In this document: in pieces, positions 16,489 to 24,623 of the stretch
Layout: every line of letters starts with the position of its first letter
Position numbering within the stretch: the stretch's first letter is position 1
Assembly: GCA_937911865.1 (NCBI GenBank)
Contig: CALDSK010000252.1
Coordinates: forward strand, 1 to 58,851
From: an uncultured Synechococcus sp.
GTDB lineage: Bacteria > Cyanobacteriota > Cyanobacteriia > Phormidesmidales > Phormidesmidaceae
Direction of reading: 5' to 3'
Length of the DNA: 58,851 nucleotides
Program-made: the position numbers and the translations under genes
Notes under the pieces: generated by a model
What the model saw: the letters and a program-made list of their open reading frames with translations, nothing else
The model's database searches: none
Told to the model about the DNA's origin: nothing

Positions 16489-18402
16489 CTAAATCTGCTC
16501 GGCCAGCTCTCGCTCTGACTTACCTAGCTCGAACTTTTTCAGAATTTGCTCGGCCATCTGTGCAGGCATCAGACCCAGCTCAGCTTTAGACTGATCGGGC
16601 GAGGCATGATCAACCAGGATGTCAGGAACGCCTAAGCGCAAAAGCGCAGGTGTTATTCCAGCATCAAAGAACTCTTCAGCCAGCGCAGAACCAAAGCCAC
16701 CCATCAGACAGCCGTCTTCCAGGGTAGCGACTCGGCCAATTCTCTTCGCCATTGGCAGCATTAGCTCGGTGTCTAGCGGCTTTGCGAAGCGGGCATTAAT
16801 CACGGTTGCTTCTACACCATGCTCACTCAAAATTTCAGCCGTTTGCATTGCGGGATACACCATTGAGCCATAGCCAACCAGCATGACATCTTCACCTTGG
16901 CGCAGCACTTCAGCCTTACCAATCGGCAAGGTCTCCCAGCCAGATTCCATCAGCGGCACACCATAGCCGTTGCCGCGAGGGTAGCGCACCGCAATCGGAC
17001 CGTCGTAGTTAACACCGGTTACCACCATCTGTTGCAGCTCGGCTTCATCTTTAGGTGCCATCAGCACCAGATTAGGAATACAGCGCAAGTAGGCAATATC
17101 GTACATACCTTGGTGAGTAGGACCATCAACCCCCACAATGCCAGCCCGGTCTAGCGCCAGGAAGACCGGCAGCTTTTGAATGCAAATGTCGTGCACGATT
17201 TGGTCGTAACCACGCTGCAAGAAGGTGGAATAGATGACGGGGACAGGCTTCATGCCCTCGCAGGCTAGACCAGCCGCCAGGGTCACAGCATGCTGCTCAG
17301 CAATGCCGACATCAATATATTGCTTAGGCAGCTTGGCCTGAAGCAGATCTAGCCGCGTACCCTGAGCCATGGCAGCGGTAATACCGATGATGGTGGGATC
17401 CTTTTCAGCAAGCGTGATTAATGTTTCAGTGAATACCTTGGAATATCCTGGCGGCTTCGGCTTATTGGAGGGGATTTTCTGCCCGGTTTCAATATCAAAA
17501 GGCGATTGAGCGTGGTAGCCCACTTGATCTTTCTCAGCAATTTCGTAACCTTTGCCTTTCACGGTAGCGACATGTACCAGTACAGGCCCGCCGTGATTGT
17601 GCGCTTCTTTAAATGCACTGATGAGTTCTGATAGGTTGTGCCCATCTACCGGACCCATATAGGTAAAGCCTAGCTCTTCGAACACGGCGCCGACTTTTGA
17701 AACCGCCAAACGTTTCACACCTTCTTTGAAGCGACTGAGTTCCGGTGTGACCGCTTCGCTAAAAGGCAGCTGTTTAAACTGTTCTTCAAGATTATCGGTA
17801 AGGAACTGCATCGGGGGACTGAGGCGCATTTTGTTGAGATAGCGCGGAATCGCACCGACATTGGGCGAGATCGACATTTCATTATCGTTAAGGACAACCA
17901 CCAGATTAGTTTTGGTGAGGTGCCCCGCATGATTAATCGCTTCTAACGCCATGCCGCCCGTCAAGGCACCATCGCCAATAATGGCCGCAACTTTGTAATT
18001 CTCGCCCTTCAGGTCGCGGGCGATCGCCATGCCCAGAGCCGCAGAAATACTGGTAGAAGCGTGCCCCGCACCAAAGTGGTCAAACCGGCTTTCTGAGCGT
18101 TTGAGGTACCCAGCAACACCGTGCTGCTGGCGCAGCGTATGAAAATCTTTGTATCGGCCAGTAATCAGCTTGTGTGGATAGGCCTGGTGACCCACATCCC
18201 AAACCACTTTATCGTGGTCTAAATCAAGCGTTTGATACAACCCTAGCGTGAGTTCTACTACTCCTAAGCCCGGACCGAGGTGGCCACCACTGGCTGCAAT
18301 GGTCTGCAAATGTTTGTCCCGAATCTGCCTGGCTATTTTCTCTAGCTGACTGATGGGAAGACCATGCAACTGGTTAGGATGCGTAATTTCGCTCAGATGC
18401 AT
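16489..18402 (-). CDS. dxs: 1-deoxy-D-xylulose-5-phosphate synthase
   Basis: This 637-residue thiamine-diphosphate enzyme condenses pyruvate and glyceraldehyde-3-phosphate, the first step of the MEP isoprenoid pathway that supplies carotenoids, the chlorophyll phytyl chain and quinones. The N-terminus has 'ASGGHLGPGLGVVELT' (37-52) and 'WDVGHQAYPHKLITGR'. The ThDP-Mg motif runs from GDGALTGG (143-150) to NDNEMS (172-177). The central domain has 'MAQGTRLDLL' and 'DVGIAEQHAVTLAAGLA', which supplies the catalytic Glu. The C-terminal domain has 'PIAVRYPRGNG'. Length is normal for the family. ATG start, 61 nt after the end of the converging hairpin in gene order; upstream lies a divergent secreted-protein gene. 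Confidence 0.97.
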   Translation of the reverse strand: MHLSEITHPNQLHGLPISQLEKIARQIRDKHLQTIAASGGHLGPGLGVVELTLGLYQTLDLDHDKVVWDVGHQAYPHKLITGRYKDFHTLRQQHGVAGYLKRSESRFDHFGAGHASTSISAALGMAIARDLKGENYKVAAIIGDGALTGGMALEAINHAGHLTKTNLVVVLNDNEMSISPNVGAIPRYLNKMRLSPPMQFLTDNLEEQFKQLPFSEAVTPELSRFKEGVKRLAVSKVGAVFEELGFTYMGPVDGHNLSELISAFKEAHNHGGPVLVHVATVKGKGYEIAEKDQVGYHAQSPFDIETGQKIPSNKPKPPGYSKVFTETLITLAEKDPTIIGITAAMAQGTRLDLLQAKLPKQYIDVGIAEQHAVTLAAGLACEGMKPVPVIYSTFLQRGYDQIVHDICIQKLPVFLALDRAGIVGVDGPTHQGMYDIAYLRCIPNLVLMAPKDEAELQQMVVTGVNYDGPIAVRYPRGNGYGVPLMESGWETLPIGKAEVLRQGEDVMLVGYGSMVYPAMQTAEILSEHGVEATVINARFAKPLDTELMLPMAKRIGRVATLEDGCLMGGFGSALAEEFFDAGITPALLRLGVPDILVDHASPDQSKAELGLMPAQMAEQILKKFELGKSERELAEQI

Positions 18403-18496
18403 ATCAAATCCTCTCTTACCGACATAACCGTATCGTTCATATTCACTCTTTCACTGTAGATTAGATCGAAGCGCACATAAGCAATGAGGCCTCCTG

Positions 18497-19030
18497 ATGA
18501 AACCTTTTTTGACGCCTGATATTTCGCCTGTTTCCGTGAGAGCGTTGGCTGGTTCTAGAGCAGCGATGACGGCTCTCTTTGGCAGCGTATCTTTGGGTAT
18601 GACCCTATTGGCCTCGCCAGCCTCAGCTAATTCAGACTTTTTTGGCTGTACCACAGGCATGATGGAAGCTGGCATTGCTGAAGATTCTGCGATCGCTGCC
18701 TGTGCATCTTCTAGAGTGCCTGATGCGCTCGGAGCCTGTGTAGTAGATGTTAGCGAATCTACAGGGCTAGCAGCATCAAGTGCATTGCTAATGTGTGAGC
18801 GATCGCGTCGCCCTACCGAAGTGGCCAGCTGCACTATCAACATCCACGACGCCTTTTTCGACAGTCCATCTACGAAGGTGCTAGAAAACTGTGGCAGAAG
18901 TCTTTTGCCCGACCGCTACGGCACCTGCGTTGTAGACATTACCGACGCCACAGAAGTTGCGGTCGATACTGCACTCGACCAATGTATTCGCGCTGGGTTC
19001 CGTCCTTGGAGAATCGAGCCCCGCATGTAG
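18497..19030 (+). CDS. Secreted cysteine-repeat protein, unknown function
   Basis: This 177-residue protein has an N-terminal hydrophobic signal segment ending in 'LLASPASANS' (cleavage likely near residue 45), so it should be exported. The mature part is built from about four imperfect modules of 35-40 residues. Each has A-x3-C followed about ten residues later by a second Cys in 'GACVVDV', 'ASCTINI' or 'GTCVVDI' strings. The pairs AACASSRVPDALGACV, MCERSRRPTEVASC and NCGRSLLPDRYGTC show the common C-x4-6-P-x4-6-C spacing. Disulfides within each module are likely. I cannot name a family. The gene is divergent from dxs (94-nt gap) and convergent with a Ser/Thr kinase gene. Confidence 0.7.
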   Translation: MKPFLTPDISPVSVRALAGSRAAMTALFGSVSLGMTLLASPASANSDFFGCTTGMMEAGIAEDSAIAACASSRVPDALGACVVDVSESTGLAASSALLMCERSRRPTEVASCTINIHDAFFDSPSTKVLENCGRSLLPDRYGTCVVDITDATEVAVDTALDQCIRAGFRPWRIEPRM

Positions 19031-19041
19031 GTGTGGTGAGG

Positions 19042-19116
19042 CTTTAGGCACTGGGACTTTAGACACCGGGACTTTAGGCACTGGCACTTTAGGCACTGGC
19101 ACTTTAGGTACTGAAA
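19042..19116. repeat. 15-bp tandem repeat in noncoding gap, 5 copies
   Basis: Five consecutive 15-mers close to CTTTAGGCACTGGGA lie between the stop of the secreted-protein gene and the stop of the converging kinase gene. Because this stretch codes for neither, the repeat arose at the DNA level. Confidence 0.95.
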
Positions 19117-19126
19117 CTTTTAGACA

Positions 19127-20749
19127 CTACGGTGCCGAATCAGTTGTTTCCGCTGGCGTTTCAAGGGTTCTAATCAACTCATCAATGGCCGAGCCCAAGT
19201 TTTTAGCTTTCTCTGAGGACGAACCGGACGCTTTGGAAAGCGCTAGCAAAGTATTTGTCTTTTCTAGCGCCAGCTCTCTGTTGTCAGGGTATGTAGCGGT
19301 GGCAGACTCTAAAATCTCTAGCGCCATGCCATGCTCTTCCATACCGTTGAGTGATTGAGCTGTGTAAAGCGCAACATCTGGATCGTCTGGCCAGACACGC
19401 TCCGCTTGATATATTACGCTCAGAGCCTGTATGTAGCGCTCCTCGGCAAGCAAAATCGTAACCCCTGAAACGATGCTATCTAAATCGGCAGGGTCAGCGT
19501 TGACAGCCTGGGCACAAATCTCTAGACCCTGAGCGGACTGACCTTCATTGGATAGCTGATCGCACCTTGATTGTAAATCGTCTGCAGACGGCGATTCACT
19601 CGTGGACTGTGATTGCAAATCAACTGTGGGTGATTCAGCAGCGGTCCAGTCGAGAGCGGTTAGCGATCGCCAAACAATCCCAACAGCCCCTAACCCCAAA
19701 AGCGCTATCAGCAAACCACCTAGCGATCGTCTATACCAGGGAACGACAGCCGTAGATTTAGATGGTGTGACGTCAGTAGATGCTGCAAATTCAGGCGGCG
19801 CAGGTTCAGACGTTATGGGGACAGACGCTACGGTTTTAGAGACTGAGCGTGAGGTGGGCTGAGGCAATACAGACTCGGACAAAGCTTGTAGAGCGGCCAG
19901 TGCTTCAGAAGCGTCCGCATAGCGGCTGCGAAAGTCGTAGCGCACCAGTCTATCGAGAAAATGGGCGAAGCCTTCACTGATGTTTGGAGCGTGCGATCGC
20001 CACTCAATTTCGCCCGTACGCTCATCCGGGACTAGGTCAGAGACAGCGCGCCCTGACACCGCTTGAATCATCGTTTTACCCACCGCATACAGGTCACTGC
20101 TAAAGCGAGGATAGCCGCTCTGCTGTTCGCTTGGCATGTAGCCAGAGGTGCCTATAGCAATCGTCGATAGCGCAGGTGGCTGTGTGGGCTTGATTTGCGA
20201 AGTAGACTTGATTTGCGAAGCTGTCGCCTGCGGCAGCGTTTTGACGGCCCCAAAATCAATCAGCACGATTCGCCCATCGGCTTCGCGCCACAGCAAATTC
20301 GCCGGTTTGATATCGCGGTGAATCACACCTTTGTTATGCACAAAGGCCAAAACTTGCAGCAGATCTTTTAGAAGTGCGATCGCCTTTTCTTCAGGCCAAG
20401 GCTGCCCTGGCAAAATCAACGCCTCTAATGACGTGCCTTCAATGAGCTCTTGAACCAGGTAAAACTCTCGCTGACCCTCGGCAGACTGCTCATCAAAGTG
20501 AGCCAGCAGTCTAGGAATTTGGGCATGTTCCCCCAAGGCATATAGCGCCTTTGCCTCCCGATCAAACAGCCGCCTGGCCACCTTCAGCATGTTTGGATCT
20601 TCAGTCGCAATTTTAAGCTGCTTTACGACGCACAGCGCCTTACCCGGCAAGTGAGTATCACGAGCAATATACGTATGGCCAAACCCGCCCGACGACAGCT
20701 GTTGCTCTATCCGGTAGTGGCCCCCCAAAACCTGCTGATTAATGACCAC
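19127..20749 (-). CDS. Ser/Thr protein kinase with TM helix and TPR-like C-terminus
   Basis: This 540-residue eukaryotic-type kinase has its P-loop at residues 17-25 (QLSSGGFGHTY), the ATP-anchoring lysine in VVKQL (Lys43), the catalytic loop HRDIKPANLLW (144-154) and DFG at 165-167, so it should be active. The activation segment (168-199) is unusually long and carries a duplicated SQIK(S/P)T, from an 18-bp tandem DNA duplication at 20189-20224. A TM helix at about 342-360 separates the cytoplasmic kinase from a C-terminal domain of about 160 residues. That domain has TPR-like helical pairs (ALSVIYQAERVWPDDPDVALYTAQSL), placing it outside the cytoplasm. The ligand or substrate is unknown. It lies 126 nt downstream of the lpt operon on the same strand. 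Confidence 0.88.
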   Translation of the reverse strand: MVINQQVLGGHYRIEQQLSSGGFGHTYIARDTHLPGKALCVVKQLKIATEDPNMLKVARRLFDREAKALYALGEHAQIPRLLAHFDEQSAEGQREFYLVQELIEGTSLEALILPGQPWPEEKAIALLKDLLQVLAFVHNKGVIHRDIKPANLLWREADGRIVLIDFGAVKTLPQATASQIKSTSQIKPTQPPALSTIAIGTSGYMPSEQQSGYPRFSSDLYAVGKTMIQAVSGRAVSDLVPDERTGEIEWRSHAPNISEGFAHFLDRLVRYDFRSRYADASEALAALQALSESVLPQPTSRSVSKTVASVPITSEPAPPEFAASTDVTPSKSTAVVPWYRRSLGGLLIALLGLGAVGIVWRSLTALDWTAAESPTVDLQSQSTSESPSADDLQSRCDQLSNEGQSAQGLEICAQAVNADPADLDSIVSGVTILLAEERYIQALSVIYQAERVWPDDPDVALYTAQSLNGMEEHGMALEILESATATYPDNRELALEKTNTLLALSKASGSSSEKAKNLGSAIDELIRTLETPAETTDSAP

Positions 20750-20875
20750 GCCTTCGCTTCCTCATCCACGCAGTGTTTTACACAGCAGTAGACCGCCTAT
20801 GTTAGATCAGAACTCATACTCGAATCTAATCATTCCTGATATAAACATCCATCGCAATCGCGAGCAGCTTCAAAC

Positions 20876-22030
20876 TTAACGAGACACCTGAGAGAGCAAA
20901 AACAGCCCTGCGCTCAAGCCCAAAAACAGCGGCAGCCAACCAGCCAGAAAAGGGGTAATCACCCCAGCTTCGCCCATTGCAGACGTAATAAAGCTCAGCA
21001 GGTAGTAACCAAAAATAATTACTACACTCACCCCAAAGCTAGTCGCCTTGCCCGTCCTTTGCGGACGGACGCCCACTGCCGAGCCCACCAGGCCAAACAC
21101 CACACAGGCAAACGGGATAGAGTACTTACGCTGAATTGCTACCGCGAGCTTGCGGACCTCTTTCTCATCGCCCGTTTGCTTCAGAATATTCATATACTCA
21201 CGGGTTTCAGCGATATTCATCTCCTCTTCTTTCTTCGGCCGCTGCGCCAGATCTAGAGGCGTTCTAGGCAGCTGCAAATCCTGCCTATCAAACCGAATGA
21301 TCTGACGAAAAGAGCCATTGGCTGACACTGCGTAAATCGTGCCGTTAGAAAACTCCCACAGATTACGGGTGAAGTCCCAGGTAGCCGCGTCCGCGCTCAC
21401 AATTTGCTTCAGGCCTTCTTCGCTTCCCTCCTGAGAAAAGTCAACGACCGTAATGCCACGCATCGTCGTTCCGTCAAAATTTTCCGCATGAAAAAAGCGA
21501 ATCAGCTCATCGTCTTCCTGCTGCTGAAAGGTAATGTTGCCTTCCTTAAAAGGTGGCTTTTCCTTATCTAGCGCCCTTGCCAAGAGCACCGCGGCCCGTT
21601 CCGTACTCGCAGGTGCAATCACTTCGTTTACGGTGAAGCTCAGCGCTGTAATTAGCAGGCTCAATATGACTGCCGGAATCACAATTCGCTTCACGCTGAC
21701 GCCACAGCCACGCATTGCAATCAGCTCACTGTCGCTCGACAGACGGCTAAACGTCATCATCGTCGCCAGCAGCGTTGACATCGGAAAGGCCAGCACGGTG
21801 AACGTCGGCAGGCTGAGTAAAAATATCTCAAAGGCCAAAGACGCAGGCAGACCGGCTTCTGCGACCTTGCGAATGAGCTCAAACAGCGCCCCAATAGAAA
21901 CAGCAATGGACGAAAAGGCCCCTACCCCAAACAAAAAGGGTAGCGTCAGCTCACGGGCAATGTAACGGTCCATGATGGACAGTCGAGGCAGCCAGCCAGA
22001 GAGTCTTTGCGTAAATGGAATAGAAGTCAT
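20876..22030 (-). CDS. LptF/LptG-family LPS export permease
   Basis: This 384-residue YjgP/YjgQ permease has the family start 'IMDRYIARELTLPFLFGVGAFS' (residues 19-40) and three N-terminal TM helices. 'SSDSELIAMRGCGVSVKRIV' follows (about 94-115), the coupling helix facing the ATPase. Next comes a periplasmic beta-jellyroll of about 150 residues with 'DLQLPRTPLDL', then three C-terminal TM helices. With LptB it extracts lipopolysaccharide from the inner membrane. Only one permease gene is present here, so it either forms homodimers or pairs with a product encoded elsewhere. It is third in a tight minus-strand operon, 27 nt after lptB. Confidence 0.9.
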   Translation of the reverse strand: MTSIPFTQRLSGWLPRLSIMDRYIARELTLPFLFGVGAFSSIAVSIGALFELIRKVAEAGLPASLAFEIFLLSLPTFTVLAFPMSTLLATMMTFSRLSSDSELIAMRGCGVSVKRIVIPAVILSLLITALSFTVNEVIAPASTERAAVLLARALDKEKPPFKEGNITFQQQEDDELIRFFHAENFDGTTMRGITVVDFSQEGSEEGLKQIVSADAATWDFTRNLWEFSNGTIYAVSANGSFRQIIRFDRQDLQLPRTPLDLAQRPKKEEEMNIAETREYMNILKQTGDEKEVRKLAVAIQRKYSIPFACVVFGLVGSAVGVRPQRTGKATSFGVSVVIIFGYYLLSFITSAMGEAGVITPFLAGWLPLFLGLSAGLFLLSQVSR

Positions 22031-22057
22031 CTTAGATTGGAGAGAGGGCGTTGGCCG

Positions 22058-22843
22058 CTACAGCTTGAAGTCGTCACCCAGATAATATTGACGTACCAGC
22101 GGATTGTCTGAGAGATCATCAGCGCTACCAGAAGCCAGAATTTGTCCCTCACTCATAATGTAAGCGCGATCGATGATTTCGAGCGTTTCGCGCACATTAT
22201 GGTCAGTAATCAGAACACCCATATTGCGATCGCGCAGCTCAGCCACAATGGTCTGAATCTCTGCCACCGCAATCGGGTCGACCCCAGCAAACGGCTCATC
22301 CAAAAATAAAAACTTTGGCCCATGTACGCCTGCAGCTAACGCTCTAGCCAGCTCTGTCCGTCGGCGTTCACCACCACTGACCTGAATCCCCAGCGAATCC
22401 GCAACCTTGTGCAGTCGAAACTCCGACAGCAGCTTCTCCAAGCGATCTGCACGTTCGTGAAAGGGCACGCCAGTTTGCTCCATCACCAGCATCAAATTGT
22501 CTCTTACGCTCAAGTTGCGAAAAATGCTGGCTTCTTGAGCCAAATAGCCAATGCCTAGTCGCGCCCGCTTGTACATAGGCAAACCAGTCAGCTCCTGCCG
22601 ATTCAGCCAGACCTTCCCCGTATCTGGCTGCACTAACCCCGTTGCCATATAAAAGGTCGTCGTTTTACCGGCCCCATTCGGCCCTAGCAACCCCACAATT
22701 TCGCCTTGGCCCACGGTCAGATTGACCCCTTTGACCACAGCACGCTTACCGTAGGTCTTTTGGACATTTTCAAGGACAAGCTTCAGCGGCGCTGACTCAG
22801 AAGACAGGCCAGCCGACTCAGAATTTACCAGGGAAGAGGTCAT
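22058..22843 (-). CDS. lptB: LPS export ABC transporter ATPase LptB
   Basis: This 261-residue ABC ATPase powers LPS transport through the LptF/G permease. It shows Walker A GPNGAGKTT (54-62), the Q-loop 'LAQEASIF' (101-108), the signature SGGERRR (156-162) and Walker B FLFLDEP followed by FAGVDP (178-190). The latter string is characteristic of LptB (YhbG) rather than generic amino-acid transporters. The switch His is in 'ITDHNVRETLEI'. The N-terminal 20 residues precede the usual LptB start, but the ATG is the most upstream credible one. It is the second gene of the lptA-lptB-lptF/G operon, with gaps of 17 and 27 nt. Confidence 0.95.
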   Translation of the reverse strand: MTSSLVNSESAGLSSESAPLKLVLENVQKTYGKRAVVKGVNLTVGQGEIVGLLGPNGAGKTTTFYMATGLVQPDTGKVWLNRQELTGLPMYKRARLGIGYLAQEASIFRNLSVRDNLMLVMEQTGVPFHERADRLEKLLSEFRLHKVADSLGIQVSGGERRRTELARALAAGVHGPKFLFLDEPFAGVDPIAVAEIQTIVAELRDRNMGVLITDHNVRETLEIIDRAYIMSEGQILASGSADDLSDNPLVRQYYLGDDFKL

Positions 22844-22860
22844 GACAGCAGCAGATCAAT

Positions 22861-23532
22861 TCAATTGTCAACGTTAAGAGAACTCAAATCAGCAGGCAGC
22901 TCATCAGGCGGAGAAGGCAATGAAGGCGGCGGTGCAGGCGTCGAGGCTTCGCCAGCGCCAGTATCCGCACCACTCCCCGGACTCACTGCCGCATCTTCTG
23001 GGAGTAAATACACCGCTTCAACTTGGCTATCAGCGCCAGGGGTAGCGACAAACCGGCCTTCTTCAATCAAATACGTAACCGTTTCAGCCTGTAGCGTATT
23101 ACCTTCTTGAATCACGTCCACGTTGCCACTGAGCACAATCCGCTGTTCGCGGCTATAGTACTGTGCCTGAGCAGCCGTCGCGAAAATTTGTCGGGTCGGA
23201 TAGTCAATTCGCACGTTGCCAACCGCCGTGACTACGCCAGTATTAGAATTAGCCTCCACCCGCGCTGCCTTCAGCTGAATCGCGCCTCCCGCAGATTGAG
23301 CCACGGCTGGAGAGAGCGAGCTCGGCAGAAGAGCTTGCATGATCAATGGCAACATAAGCGACAGCAAACAACTCGCAGCTGCCAAACAAAGGCTACGACG
23401 CAGTGAATGACGTCTCTGTGAGTCTTTTATCCATGCTTGGGAACTAAACGTATTGGAACCGAACGTGTTGGAACCGAACGTATTGAAACTGCAAGTATTG
23501 ATAGACGATGTATCAGGATATCGATGGCGCAT
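22861..23532 (-). CDS. lptA: LptA/OstA-like periplasmic LPS transport protein
   Basis: This is a 223-residue protein. The OstA-like core (about residues 80-185) has 'IQLKAARVEANSNTGVVTAVGNVRIDYPTRQIFATAAQAQYYSREQ' features: repeated beta strands with a GNV-x-ID motif and a second 'LSGNVDVIQEGNTLQAETV'. It would form the periplasmic bridge that carries LPS to the outer membrane. A hydrophobic segment at about 48-76 is a signal peptide or anchor. The preceding 45 residues are unusual and contain an FGSNT repeat encoded by 15-bp tandem DNA repeats. The real start could be later, or the repeat may have lengthened the N-terminus. The C-terminal 40 residues are Pro/Ser-rich. First gene of the lpt operon. 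Confidence 0.82.
   Translation of the reverse strand: MRHRYPDTSSINTCSFNTFGSNTFGSNTFSSQAWIKDSQRRHSLRRSLCLAAASCLLSLMLPLIMQALLPSSLSPAVAQSAGGAIQLKAARVEANSNTGVVTAVGNVRIDYPTRQIFATAAQAQYYSREQRIVLSGNVDVIQEGNTLQAETVTYLIEEGRFVATPGADSQVEAVYLLPEDAAVSPGSGADTGAGEASTPAPPPSLPSPPDELPADLSSLNVDN
23440..23499 (-). repeat. 15-bp tandem repeat near lptA start, 4 copies
   Basis: Four consecutive 15-mers related to GGAACCGAACGTATT lie at 23440-23454, 23455-23469, 23470-23484 and 23485-23499. They are in frame with lptA and encode the repeated (F)GSNT pentamer. Confidence 0.93.
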
Positions 23533-23880
23533 ATTTGGCCGGAATAAATAATAGCTATGACGTTAAGAAGCAGACGTTAACAGCAAAAGAGATAGGTGTA
23601 TCAGGACTATGTTAGAAAGGTTTCAATCTCTCGGTGGAAAGCGATTAACCGATTTGTCAATTGGTATCTCAGTCGGTGGGTATCTCAAAAGGTATCTCAA
23701 AAAACAGCCAAATTAACCGTACTGATTAGATAATCCCACTTCAGGCGATCGCATCGCTATCTAACGGCCAACAACCTTCAACTTTTCGTTCAAACAGCTG
23801 TGCTTGGGTAGCGCTCTAGATCTTATGGCCACTTTTTTCAACCCTTGTCTAGCCAAACCTGCTCAATCAAACCTGCTCAA
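23533..23880. other. Upstream region of lptA, with a 14-bp triple repeat at its end
   Basis: No gene is seen in this 348-nt stretch, which should hold the lptA promoter at its left. At 23855-23896 a 14-mer, AAACCTGCTCAATC, is repeated three times with one mismatch. The third copy runs through the stop codon of the DUF309 gene. Confidence 0.6.
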
Positions 23881-24312
23881 TCAAACCTGCTTAATCGTAG
23901 GTGGCACGCGCTGCTCGTTTGCCATCAAGGCAGATAGTCCCTCTTCACCAGCCGTCTGTACCCATTCGAGCCACTCTATAGACTGGTCAATCAAGGATTC
24001 TACATCGACACCTTCATAGCTAGGCTCAAAACGTCCCAAACGGTTAATGCCTTCCCCCAGCAAGATTGCCCCGCCTCGCCAGTTGAGGTTGCCTAAGTGA
24101 TAAAACGCGACGGCTATTTGCAAGATGCCCTGATAAAAGGGCTTCTCAGCATGGTCTACAGCCATCCAAATAGCTTCTAACGTATCGTGACAGGCATAAA
24201 ACTGACCCGAGTTGAATTCATCAATACCCCTTTGAAAATCTTTTAGATGAAAAGCTTTCAGGCGATCGCCAGCATCTTCTGCGGGCTGATTATTTTGAGG
24301 TGAAGTGGGCAT
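23881..24312 (-). CDS. DUF309 family protein
   Basis: This 143-residue helical protein has the DUF309 signature. 'FQRGIDEFNSGQFYACHDTLEAIWM' (residues 28-52) carries the F-N-x-G-x(Y/F)-x-C/E-H-x-x-LE motif. 'FYQGILQIAVAFYHLGNLNWRGGAILLGEGINRL' follows (60-93), with the QG-x-x-Q-x-A-x-x-x-H pattern. The arrangement of His, Glu and Gln residues has suggested a metal site to others, but no biochemical role is established that I know of. The ATG start is within a reasonable distance of a purine-rich site. Family length is typical. Neighbours (the lpt operon and divergent glmM) give no functional clue. Confidence 0.88.
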   Translation of the reverse strand: MPTSPQNNQPAEDAGDRLKAFHLKDFQRGIDEFNSGQFYACHDTLEAIWMAVDHAEKPFYQGILQIAVAFYHLGNLNWRGGAILLGEGINRLGRFEPSYEGVDVESLIDQSIEWLEWVQTAGEEGLSALMANEQRVPPTIKQV

Positions 24313-24623
24313 AGAAGTGGGAATAGTGGGATGACGGCTGATTCAACTTTGGTTGATGAGATTGATTGAGAATAAGCGTGAACGCAACCGCCTAGCCCCA
24401 AATACCCAGACCAACAGAAGCCTGCTAGCGCAGATCAGGTGGCGGTTTCAGCAACTTTCGAACTTGAAAACGAGTCTTGAAGAATGAGCTAATAGCCAGT
24501 CAGTTGTTTCCAGGGAATTGGCACATCGCACATCCTTATTAAGTTTAAGGTGATATCCTCCACACTTAAGGATTGAGTGATGTAAATAGCTTTTTTAATT
24601 TATTTAGTGTAGGGAGTAGATAC
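24313..24623. other. Divergent promoter region, DUF309 gene / glmM
   Basis: This 311-nt gap sits between divergent genes and must hold both promoters. I see only a loose inverted element around CTTAAG at its right end and no open frame of note. Confidence 0.4.
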
